Part shown: piece after piece, positions 45,101 to 54,155 of the stretch
Position numbering within the stretch: the first letter of the stretch is position 1
Layout of the letters: every line of letters starts with the position of its first letter
NCBI GenBank assembly: GCA_028571685.1
Contig: CM053146.1
Location: 114,117,431-114,181,430 of the forward strand
Length of the DNA: 64,000 nt
Reading direction: 5' to 3'
From: Heterohyrax brucei
Lineage: Eukaryota; Chordata; Mammalia; Hyracoidea; Procaviidae
Notes under the pieces: model-generated
What the model saw: the letters and a program-made list of their open reading frames with translations, nothing else
Told to the model about the DNA's origin: nothing
Database searches by the model: none
Made by a program: the position numbers and the translations under genes

Positions 45101-45840
45101 AGGGTTCAAACATGGGGAGAGGGAGGAGGGCAAGGAGGTTAGGACTCAGTAGCTCCCAGCCCGCAGCAAGTGTGCATTGCACCTCAATGTCAGGAAAACA
45201 GTAAGCAACATATTCTAAATGAAGAGAAGATTGAGGTTGTTAAGGATTTCATTTTACTTTGGTGCACAGTCAACGCCCATGGAACAGCAGTCAAGAAATC
45301 AAAAGACGCATTGCACTGGGAAAATTGGCTGCAAAGAACCTCTTTAAAGTGCTCAGAAGTAAAGATGTCACCTTGAAGACTAAATTGTGCCTGACCTAAG
45401 CCATGGTATTTTCAGTCACATCATATGCATGGGAAAGCTGGACAGTAAACAAAGAAGACAGAAGAAGAATTGATGCCTTTAAACTGTGGGGTTGGGAAGA
45501 ATGTTGAATGTACCATGGACTGCCTAAAGAACAAACAGATCTGTTCTGGAAGAAGTACAACCACAGTTCTCTTTGAAAGCAAAGGTGGCAAGACTGTGCC
45601 TTACATACTTAGGACATGTTGTCAGGAAGGATCAGTCACTGGAGAAGGACATCATGCTTGGTAGAGTGGAGGGTAAGCAAAGAAGAGGAAGACCCTTGAT
45701 GAGATGGATTGACACATTGGCTGCAACGATGAGCTTAAGCATAAGAATGATTGTGGACATAGTGCAAGACCAGGCAATGTTTCCTTCTGTTCATAAGGTC
45801 GCTATGAGTTGGAACTGACTTGATGGGCCTAACAACAACA
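42144..45840 (+). mobile_element. Full-length RTE (BovB-like) LINE, dead
   Basis: Covers the whole RTE: 5' UTR (about 42144-42590), endonuclease region (about 42600-43350), a linker, reverse transcriptase and the 3' end (…tgatgggcctaacaacaaca, 45840). Reverse-transcriptase landmarks: QAGFRRGYGTRD and FIDYAKAFD (44163-44300), then GVRQGCILSPYLFNL in another frame (44440-44485). The YADD box reads YAYD at 44573-44584, so a catalytic Asp is lost. The C-terminus keeps LGHVVRKDQSLEKDIMLGR (frame 45573-45818). Stops and frameshifts are frequent. Flanks GACCAGTCT (42135-42143) and GTCCAGTCT (45841-45849) are the target duplication. Without the LTR guest it is about 3.18 kb. Confidence 0.92.
44657..45168 (-). 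mobile_element. Solo LTR (class II/ERVK-like) inside the RTE
   Basis: 512 bp with TG…CA ends, flanked by exact AGTGTG repeats (44651-44656 and 45169-45174). The RTE text 'cacagccttcagtgtg' continues after it as 'gtgtgcattgcacctcaa', so both edges are certain. A 6-bp duplication is typical of class II (betaretrovirus-like) elements. Reversed, it starts TGCTGCGGGCTGGGAGCTAC and contains CCTATAAATAAAGC, which could serve as TATA box and poly-A signal, so the LTR is on the minus strand. No coding region of a retrovirus is present. Confidence 0.9.
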
Positions 45841-47720
45841 GTCCAGTCTAATTTTTATTTGAAGAGTTGGCTTCAGTAATGGCTTTAGTTCTGGCCTAGC
45901 AAAAAATTTTGAGGGCCATGCCTTCCAAAAAGTCTTCAGTCAGTCAAACTGTCCAGTCTGATCAGAATTTGAGGTTTGTGTCCTCCTTTTTTCTCATTCC
46001 ATCAGTGACTGTCTTTTGGATTCTCTGTCATTGTGGTCTTCGGTGGTAGCCAGACATTATCTAGTTCTTCTCTTTGGTGGCCCTGTCTGTCTCTTGGGCT
46101 CATATTTTACTTCTTTCTTTGTGTTCTATGTTCTCCTTTGCTCCAGGTGGTCTGCAGCAAAAGGATTTATCTTAAATGGCTCCTGACTAGTTTTTAAGAC
46201 CCCAGATGCTACTCATTAAAGTGGAATGTATAACATTTTCTTAGAAAACTTTGTTATGTCAGCTGACCTAGATGTCATCTGAAACCATGGTCCCCAGAGC
46301 TCTGCCCCTGCTGCTATGTTCCTCAAAGTGTTTGGTTGTATTCGGGAAATTTATTGGCTTTTGGTTTAGGCCAGTGATCAGGTATTGTATGTCATCATTC
46401 CTTTCTTCTAAAATAATTCTTGTCTCCCTTCTAGTTGGTGAATAATCCCCCTCCCTTCTCACCCTTAGAACTGTAAAATAATGTTTGCTTCTGTGTTGAA
46501 ACCTTTTCTTGAGTTCTTACAGTAGTGGTGTCACATGATCTTTGTGCTTTTGAGACTAATTTCACTCAGCACAATGCCTTCCAGATTCCTCTGTTATATT
46601 TCACAGATTCGTAATTGTTCTTTATCATTATGTAGTATTCTGTTGTGTGAATATACCATAATTTGTTTATCCATTCATGCATTGATGGGCACCTAGGTTG
46701 TTTCTGTCTCTTTGCTATTGTGAGCAGTTGTAAAATGAACATGGGTATGCATAGATCTCTGTGTGACAGTTCTTATTTCTCTATTATTTTGTATTTTTTG
46801 GATTAATGCTCTTAATTTGGTGTGAGATGGTATCTCATTATAGTTTTGAGTTGCGTTTCTTTAATGGCTAATGATTGTGAGCATTTCCTCATGTGTTTGT
46901 CAGCCACCTGGATGTTGTGTTTGGTGAAGTGCCTGTTCATATCCTTTGCCCATTTTTTAATTGGATTATTTGTCTTTTTTGTTGTCAAGATTTTGCAGTA
47001 TCTAATAGATTTTAGAGATTAGATGCTAATTGGATTTTTTGATCCAAAACTTTTTTCCCAGGCTGTAGGTTGTCTTTTAACTCTTGTGGTGAAATATTTG
47101 GATGAGCATAGGTGTTTGATTTTTAGGGGTTCCCAGTTCTCTATTTTCTCTCCTGGTGTTTGTACATTGTTAGTAATGTTACATATTCTGTTTATGCCAT
47201 GTTTTTGGGTTCTTAACATTGTCCCTGTTTTTTCCTCTGTGATCCTTATCATTTTAGATGAATTATTTAGGCCTTTGATCCATTTTGAGCTAGTTTGTAT
47301 ACATGGTGTGAAGTAAACTATGAGTCTTGTTTCATCTTTTTGCAGATGTGTATCCAGTCATGCCAAAATCATTTGTTAAAGAGACTGTCTCTTCCCCAGC
47401 CAGTGGGTTTTGGGCCTTTGTCAAACATCAGCTGCAGATAGGTGGATGATTTTATGTCTGGATTCTTGATTCTGTTCCATTGTTCTGTCTGTCTGTTGTA
47501 AGAGTACCAGGCTGTGTAGACCTCCATGGTGGTGTTATAGGTTCTAAGGTCAAGTAGGGTGAGGCCTCCCACTTTTTTCTTCTTCAGTAATGCCTTACTA
47601 CCCAGGGCCTCTTCTCTTCCTGTATGTAGTAAGTGATTTGCTTCTCAATCTCATTAAAAAATGTCCTTGAGATTGCACTACATCTATAGATAGCTTTGAG
47701 TAGAACAGACATTTTCACAG

Positions 47721-47944
47721 GTTTTATTTATTTATGTATTTTATTTAATATGATTGAGTGGTAATGTACATTCCTGTGTAAATTTACATGCCTAACTATA
47801 CACAGCATCCACTGCTCTCCCTGTCCGGTGACAGCACACTATTCCTCTCTGCTCCGTACATGTCTCATCTGCCCAACAGTCTGCTTTCCCCTCCTCTCCA
47901 CCCACTCTCCTTCCTCCAGCCAGAGGTCAACAGGATGATACCCT
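47721..47944 (-). mobile_element. Young L1 3' end, 5'-truncated, inserted in old L1
   Basis: Antisense of the L1 3' UTR seen in sense at 61000-61204 ('gtccggtgacagcacactat', 'tccgtacatgtctcatctgc', 'ccagaggtcaacaggatgat'). Begins with a T-rich run (reverse poly-A). Exact 10-bp duplication ATTTTCACAG at 47711-47720 and 47945-47954. 224 bp; non-coding. Confidence 0.9.
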
Positions 47945-47990
47945 ATTTTCACAGTTTTGAATCTCCCTATCCATGAGCATGTTCTGAAGT

Positions 47991-48472
47991 CTTTAGGTCA
48001 GAAAAAGTTTTAGTGTTAGTGAGATAATGGAATCTGTGTGGTGATGAGAGGGCTAGTATGTAAGCTGAAAGGAATGATGCAGCTTTTGTAAAATTACTTT
48101 TTCCTCTTAAAAGCTATTTTAAAATCTGGTCCTTCCAATAGATTATATTTTTGAAGTAGAAATATAAATTTCATTCTGAAAATTGTACATGCTAAACTGT
48201 TGCGTGGAATACTCACAGGTGTTTTTTATTTAGCATATATGTTTAAAACTATATCAGCAAATGATATGCATATTCAGATAATTTTGGGTTTTATTTTTGA
48301 GAAACTGTTTCAGATCTGTTTTACTAGAAGAGCAGTGCATAGAGATTGTCTTGCTATTTGGGGAGGAAAGTCAACACTTTTTTTCTCTTTGAGTGGCTCT
48401 TTTTCTAGGAAGTCTTTTTTAAATACCTTCTTTGCTCATAAAGCAATAAAATATTAATGGTTAACTATGAAA
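47991..48472. other. Unassigned non-coding stretch
   Basis: Nothing recognised; the 85-codon frame 48200-48457 has no family features. Confidence 0.5.
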
Positions 48473-48630
48473 CAGTGGTTCTCAATCATGGGTACATATT
48501 GGAATCACCTGGAGTTTATCCCCCATCATTCTCACACAATTGGTCTGGGAAAGAGCATGGACTTTGGAACCTTTAAAAGCTTCCAGGGGGCGTTTCTTGG
48601 CAGCCAATTTGGAGAATGACTTGAGTGTGA
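48473..48630 (+). mobile_element. hAT-Charlie-type fossil
   Basis: Starts with the typical end 'cagtggttctcaatcatggg', then 'attggaatcacctggagttt', 'caattggtctgggaaagagc', 'cctttaaaagcttccagggg', and ends 'caatttggagaatgact'. Non-autonomous. Confidence 0.65.
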
Positions 48631-48734
48631 ACAGGAGAGATTAAGAAGTCAGTTTTCGCTTATTTAATGATGGGCAGCTCTTTCTGGTTCCATTTTTTAT
48701 TGTGTACATGGTTTTCATTCTAATCTTCTAAAAT

Positions 48735-48915
48735 GACTCTACTTCTCAAACTTTAATGTGGGTGAGAAGCTGTTGAGGTGGTGGGACTCACTAAAAATCC
48801 TAGTCCTTGCAGAGATTCTAATTTATTCACTGTTCAAGGTGAGAGGGTAAGTCAAAACTCACTTTTTAAGCAAGGATTCCAAGTGATTCTGATAGTTGAT
48901 CTTTAGGGTTCTTTC
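48735..48915 (+). mobile_element. hAT-Charlie-type fossil (MER58/MER20-like)
   Basis: 'acttctcaaactttaatgtg', 'gattctaatttattcactgt', 'tttttaagcaaggattccaa', 'gtgattctgatagttgatct' in the usual order of the family. Name uncertain. Confidence 0.6.
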
Positions 48916-48924
48916 AAAAAACAC

Positions 48925-49240
48925 TGTTCCAGTTATCTAAGCCCACATAACAAAGTGTCCTGAAGCTTAATTGGCCAAAAGTATCTACTTTATTATTTCG
49001 TACGAGCTTGTAGGTCAGGAACGTGGCACAGTTTGGGTGGTACTTCTGCTCTACACTGTGTCAGCTGAGGTCACTTGGTCTTAACTCAGTTTCTGGCTGC
49101 TCTGGCCTGGAGCATACTGGATGGCTTCATTCACCTGTTTGTTATCTTGTTGGAGATGGCTGGAAGGCGGGGCCCTGCTGGGATCATCTCTGTGTAGTCT
49201 TGACTTTTTGATAGAACCTTCTGGTAAGGTGTTTGTTTGA
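48925..49240 (-). mobile_element. MLT1-like LTR fragment (MaLR)
   Basis: 'ttatctaagcccacataaca', 'ttattatttcgtacgagctt', 'gtaggtcaggaacgtggcac', 'cagctgaggtcacttggtct', 'ggatggcttcattcacctgt' follow old mammalian LTRs read antisense. Edges not resolved. Confidence 0.55.
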
Positions 49241-49260
49241 ATCAGAATTCAACTCAAATG

Positions 49261-49420
49261 GGGAGCCCTGGAGGCACAGTCCTTAAGAGTGAGTGTTAAT
49301 CGTGAGATTAACACAGTGAATCCACTAGCCACTCCTTGGAAATCCACTGGGGCAGTTCTTCTGTCCTGTAGTATCACTATGACTTAGAATTGATTTAGCA
49401 GCAATGGGTTTAATTTTGTT
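49261..49420 (+). mobile_element. AfroSINE
   Basis: 'gggagccctggaggcacagt', 'ccttaagagtgagtgttaat', 'gtgaatccactagccactcc', 'ttggaaatccactggggcag', 'tatcactatgacttagaatt', tail 'gcaatgggtttaattttg'. Confidence 0.85.
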
Positions 49421-49758
49421 TGTTTTTTATGTGACAACTTTGAGCTCCTAGGCAGTGTTGCCTGGGAGAGCATCTCAAGATAGCTAGGTGGCAACTGCAA
49501 AGTTTCTTATGACCTAGTCTCAGAAGGCTGAGAAAATCATGTCTGCCGTTGTCTATTTGTCATACAAGTCTGTAAGATAGCCTAGATACAAGAAAAGGGA
49601 ACTTAGAGTTACCCTCTCCATGACAAGAATATCAAAGAGTTATCTTTAAACTTCCACACATTGATACGTATAAGGCATGTTGCTATAACTATTAAAAGTT
49701 TCTTAATTATTGATTTTTAGTTATTGTAGTATTATTAGAATCCGAGTTATTGATTTTT

Positions 49759-49893
49759 ACAGTAGCTACAATGGTAGGCTCAAGCATAGTTAATGATTGT
49801 GAGAATGGTACAGGACTGGGCAGTGTTTTGTTTTGTTCTATGTGGGGTTACTATGGCTCAGAGCTGACTTGATGGCACCTAACAGGAACAAGT
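49759..49893 (+). mobile_element. RTE 3' end, strongly 5'-truncated
   Basis: 'cagtagctacaatggtaggc', 'tcaagcatagttaatgattg', 'ggtacaggactgggcagtgt', 'ttactatggctcagagctga', 'cttgatggcacctaacagga'. About 135 bp of the RTE 3' end. Confidence 0.85.
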
Positions 49894-50117
49894 CACTAGA
49901 TACAGTCTTAATTCAAGGGCTTATTGTTTCTTATGAGTTGCAGTGATTTTTAAGTGGCATGTCTGCGTATGTACCAGCTTCTTCTTTCTGTGATTTGTTT
50001 TATATATGGCACAACTAACCCTTTTGAAGGATGATGATAATGATGGAAATCTCTTGCCTGAAACTGTAAATAGGCCCTCACTGCCTATGTGGAAGCGTCT
50101 AAAGTTTTGTGATTGGA

Positions 50118-50300
50118 AGTATAGTGTATTAGTTAAGATCATACACTCTGGAGTTAGACTATATGGGTTCAGGTGTTGCTTGAACTACTTAGTGGCTTTG
50201 TATACAGCTTCTGTGCCTCATTTTCTCATCAGTAGACTGAATAATAACAGAATCTTCCTCCATGGATTGTGAGAATTAAATGAGTAATATATGTTATGTC
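50118..50300 (+). mobile_element. MIR SINE
   Basis: 'actctggagttagactatat', 'gggttcaggtgttgcttgaa' (B box), 'ctgtgcctcattttctcatc', 'tgtgagaattaaatgagtaa'. Clear sense MIR. Confidence 0.87.
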
Positions 50301-50744
50301 CTCAGATTATATTGAAACATAATTTTTTTACTGTTACTGTAAACATTATGGCACAGCATCAAGGCCTGTCATACTCTGTTGTGCTTTATTTCCAACCTTA
50401 TTTCCTATGACTGCTCTTGTGATCATGCTATAGTCACATTCACCTCTTGTACTGTCTACATATTTTTCCTCTGCACTTTTACCTATACTGTTACCTCTCA
50501 ATGGGAAGGTGACATTCCATCTCTTCCACAGACAGTGACTTTTTCTATGAGTTCTTTCAAGGGCTTTTAGTAGATAGAAACTGGAATTTTATACAAAATT
50601 TCACTGTTACACATGGCTGTGTTCTGTTCCTCCGACTCTTTTATAGCTTCTAGAGGGTAGTGCCTGAGTTTCATTTTTTGTCTTTTGAGTTTTCTACTGG
50701 TATAGCACAACACAGTGCCTTAGGTCTTGGTGTTTAAATTTTAG
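50301..50744. other. Unassigned non-coding stretch
   Basis: Nothing recognised. Confidence 0.5.
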
Positions 50745-51100
50745 TAGTGGTATCAGTCAGAACAGGCTAGGTTATGTTGCAGTAACAACTGAAAACCTTA
50801 GTGACTGAAAAACAACTCATTTCTGAGCCACAGTGCATGTCTGTGGTTGGTTAGTCAAGGGGTGCTCTGCCCCTTGTATCACTCAGGACTACAGCGTGAT
50901 GGAGGCTCCATCTTTAAACATGTTTTCATGATTACTGAAACAAGGAAAAGAAAGTACAAATCCTTGCACTAGCTCTTAAAGATTCTGTACAGAGATATAC
51001 ATGTGACTTAATGCTCACATTTTGGTGGCCAATGCAGGACAAAAGACCACAGTTGAGTGCAAGTGGGCTGGAAAATGTGCTTCTCAGTGCTCAGAAAGAG
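50745..51100 (-). mobile_element. Possible ancient LTR fragment
   Basis: 'cagtcagaacaggctaggtt', 'atgttgcagtaacaactgaa', 'aaccttagtgactgaaaaac', 'gcatgtctgtggttggttag' resemble the antisense of an old mammalian LTR. I cannot name it with certainty; the right edge is a guess. Confidence 0.45.
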
Positions 51101-52287
51101 AATCAACCATTTGTCAACTGCTTCAGTGGCTATCACACATGACTCACTGGTCTCATTATCTATTCCTATAAGAGACTTCCAGGTTAAAATGACCAAATTG
51201 CTGTGGAAGTCTCACCTCTGTGTACCTAATTAAGTTATAGCCATTCAATTCATTGGGACTAAAGGTATCCTTCTTTTATGTCTTGTTTGGATGCTGTTCT
51301 ACCTAACTGAAAGCAAAACAAAACCATGTAATAGCAGCCAGCCAAGTGTTTTATATGTGGGTTATCTTAAAAAAAAGTAAAGCCTCAAACATGCTCTCAT
51401 TCTTGTATTTCTCTTTAAAGAAATGCACTTCTTTTTCTGTTTACCTCATCTTAACTTTGTCTTTAAATTACAAACTAATCTGCAAGAGGTGAGATACACT
51501 TTAGCATTTCATGAGCCTGTATATAGTCACCAGGTTTCTGAGTCACTAGGTTTTACCAATTTAAGTATGCTTAATAATTTAAAATAGTAATGATCTTAGC
51601 AAATTAGATAGTCCATAAACTTGTGCTAATGTTCAGCACCTCAAAATTTAAGATAGTAACCAAAAGGAAATTATGGGTGCAAACTACCATATATATGAGA
51701 GAATTCTTTAATTATTAAGAGAATTAAGATGATTTTTGTTTGTTTGCATTATGGAATAATCTTTACAGAGGGTCACTAAAGAACTTTAAGGAATTATAGG
51801 AAATACATCTGAGGAAGTGCAGTAGGCATGGGCTAGAATGAGAATAACTTGCTAGAGATAAGAATAGCAAATCAAGGAGCGAGGGTTATAATGGACTGTT
51901 TGACTATGTCATGAGAATAGGGCTTCTGTCAAACAAGTTAGCAACTGTCTGTATTTAATTAGGCTTTGTAAAGGCCAGGAAGCTGGACTTGTTTGTCTAC
52001 TTGTTATTTTTGAATGATGTGGAAAAATATATAGCGGCTAAGAAAGGATAATTATAAAATTTTTGCAGCAGAAGTACAGGATTCAGAAACAAGGGAATGA
52101 AGTATCAGGGGTTGACTATACCTGTGGAAACGTAAATTGAAAATGTACGTCCTCAAAATGGGAGTGCAGTGGCATTGCCCTGCATTCCTGTAAGAGACCT
52201 ACTTCCTTCAAGGAGGATTAACTATAAATAGATTGCTTAATGTTCTGATTCTTAGGAATTTTTTAGGGTATACTGATTTACATGACT
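51101..52287. other. Unassigned non-coding stretch
   Basis: Nothing recognised; AT-rich. Confidence 0.5.
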
Positions 52288-52496
52288 GAGGAGTGCTGGT
52301 GGTGTGGAGATTAAAGTGCTCAGCTGCTAAACCAAAAGGTCAGTGGTTCAAACCTACTAGCTGTTCCTGCTGAAAGAAATGTGGTAGTCTGCTTCCATAA
52401 AGATTTATAGCCTTGGAAACCCTATGTGGCACTTTTATTCTGTGCTATAGGGTTGTTATGATTTGGAAGCAACTCGACAGTAATGAATTTGGTTAG
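52288..52496 (+). mobile_element. AfroSINE, long type
   Basis: 'aggagtgctggtggtgtgga', 'ctgctaaaccaaaaggtcag', 'tggttcaaacctactagctg' (B box), long-type block 'gaaatgtggtagtctgcttc' and 'ataaagatttatagccttgg', 'aaaccctatgtggcactttt', 'gggttgttatgatttggaag', tail 'aatgaatttggtta'. Confidence 0.92.
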
Positions 52497-53263
52497 ACAT
52501 GATCTAGATGACTAGAAGAATCTACCTGTTAGTGTAAGTCATGATCCCACTGAAGCCGTGGTGTTTTTTAAGGACTTGGATTCTTTTGAGAAGTTGGACA
52601 CTTAAGAACTCTCTCTTAAAAAACACACACCTGTATGTGTCATGCTGGGCTTAATCTCAGAGCAGAATAGGCAGGGGGAAGTTTGCATAAATAATGGTTT
52701 GTATCTATAGCAGTTAGCTACTTCATAAATAACTGGTGATAAAGAGTGCATGTGTTGATGGCTTTGGACAGGCAAAAAGCCGGGGCGGGGTGGGGGGTGG
52801 CGTGTTTTTAATTTTAGGCATTGTAAATAGCACATGCTTGAAGGTTTTAAAAATATTTGATACAGCACAATACTCCATATTGTAAGGGACAAGGAAAGTT
52901 TACAGCAAAGCACATTTGCTTGGAGAGATGTTTTTCATGGCTGCCTACTAGCCGTTATGTTTATATCTTCCAAGACTTTCACTCTGGCTTTATTTCTAGG
53001 AAGGAAATATCTGTCCTTTCCCATTCTTTTACCCTTAATGTGTGGGGGTGGCAGCTGTGTGTCCCTGAGGGGAGGGTGCTGGCAGTAAAGCTGTGCTGAA
53101 GTCTCCTTCGCTCCCAGAATGTCAAGCCAGATGGAATTGTTCTGAGTTGGCTGGGTCTGATTTTCTCAGGGTTATGCCTGGAAGGAGACAAGATATGGGT
53201 GTGGTGAGTCCTGAAAACTCAAACTCTATGTTAGTACCAGTAAATCGGTTGGCTAGCTCTGCA
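52497..53263. other. Unassigned stretch with G-rich island
   Basis: No gene. 52779-52803 is a G-rich island (…ggggcggggtggggggtgg…) able in principle to form a G-quadruplex. The opposite-strand frames at 52602-53302 show no family features. Confidence 0.5.
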
Positions 53264-53420
53264 GATTTTGGGAGCACAGTGGTTAAGAACTACTGCTGCT
53301 AACCAAAATGCTGACGATTAGAGTCTACCAGACTCTTCTGGGAAACTCAACGGGGCAGTTCTGCTCTGTCCTGTAGTGTCACTATGTGTTAGAACCCATT
53401 TGACGCCAACAGGTTTAATA
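53264..53420 (+). mobile_element. AfroSINE
   Basis: 'ttttgggagcacagtggtta' (A box), 'ctgctgctaaccaaaatgct', 'gattagagtctaccagactc' (diverged B box), 'caacggggcagttctgctct', 'tgtcactatgtgttagaacc', tail 'gccaacaggttt'. Confidence 0.87.
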
Positions 53421-53607
53421 ACATTCATAAATAATTTTACTGGGATCTCAGTTACTTACAACATAGGGTGTAGATTAAGGCACCTCAGCTGTCTACATCT
53501 GCTCTATATTCATCATGTTTGTCACCCAGCACACACATACATGCGTGCACACACCCATACTCTCACTCTTCCCCACATGTGTTCTACATTTATACTTCCA
53601 AGATAGT

Positions 53608-54155
53608 GACGCTGTTGTTGTCTCTGTTATGTACCTTCAAGTGATCTGTGATTCACTGCCAGATCTTGCACCATCCTCACAACTGTTGATGCAATTGAGT
53701 CTGTTGTTGCAGCCACTATGTCAGTCCATCTCATTGAGGGTCTTCATCTTTTTCAGTGATCCTTCACTTTATCACCACGACATGCTTCTCCAGAGACTGA
53801 TCCCTCCTGGTAACTTGTCCAAAGTATGTGAGATGAAGTTTCACTATCCTTACTTCTAAGGAGCATTCTGGTTGCATTTCTTCCAAAAAAGATTTTGTTC
53901 TTCTTGTAGCCCGTAGTGGATTCAGTCTTCTTCACCAACACCGTAATTCAAAGACATTGATTCTTTAATCTTCTTATTTGTTATCTGGCTCTCACATGCA
54001 TGTGAGGCAAATGAAAATATGTGGCTTTGGTCAGGCATGCCGTAGTCCTTAAAGTGACAGCTTTGATTTTAACACTTTCAAGAGATCTTTGCTGCATATT
54101 AGTCCAATGCAATGTGTTGTTTGAATTCTTGACTTATGCTTCCATGGGCAAGCAG
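53608..54155 (-). mobile_element. RTE 3' part, 5'-truncated
   Basis: Antisense RTE: 'gttgttgtctctgttatgta', 'cagtccatctcattgagggt', 'gactgatccctcctggtaac', 'caccgtaattcaaagacatt', 'gtggctttggtcaggcatgc', 'tcttgacttatgcttccatg'. Frames broken. Confidence 0.87.

Larger units (their letters stand above)
41853..47990 (-). mobile_element. Old L1 LINE hosting an RTE and a young L1
   Basis: An antisense L1 in three pieces: 41853-42143 (3' UTR, begins with a T run and 'gctttaagtgaaagctta'), 45841-47720 (rest of the 3' UTR and ORF2 C-terminal part) and 47945-47990. Minus frames at 47019-47252 and 47369-47572 keep ORF2 C-terminal text (RQPTAWEKSFGS; GGLTLLDLRTY). Removing the RTE joins 'ttattgaccagtct' to 'aatttttatttgaagagtt', and removing the small L1 joins 'cattttcacag' to 'ttttgaatctccc', so the pieces belong together. 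About 2.2 kb of the element itself remains; it lacks its 5' half. Confidence 0.87.
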
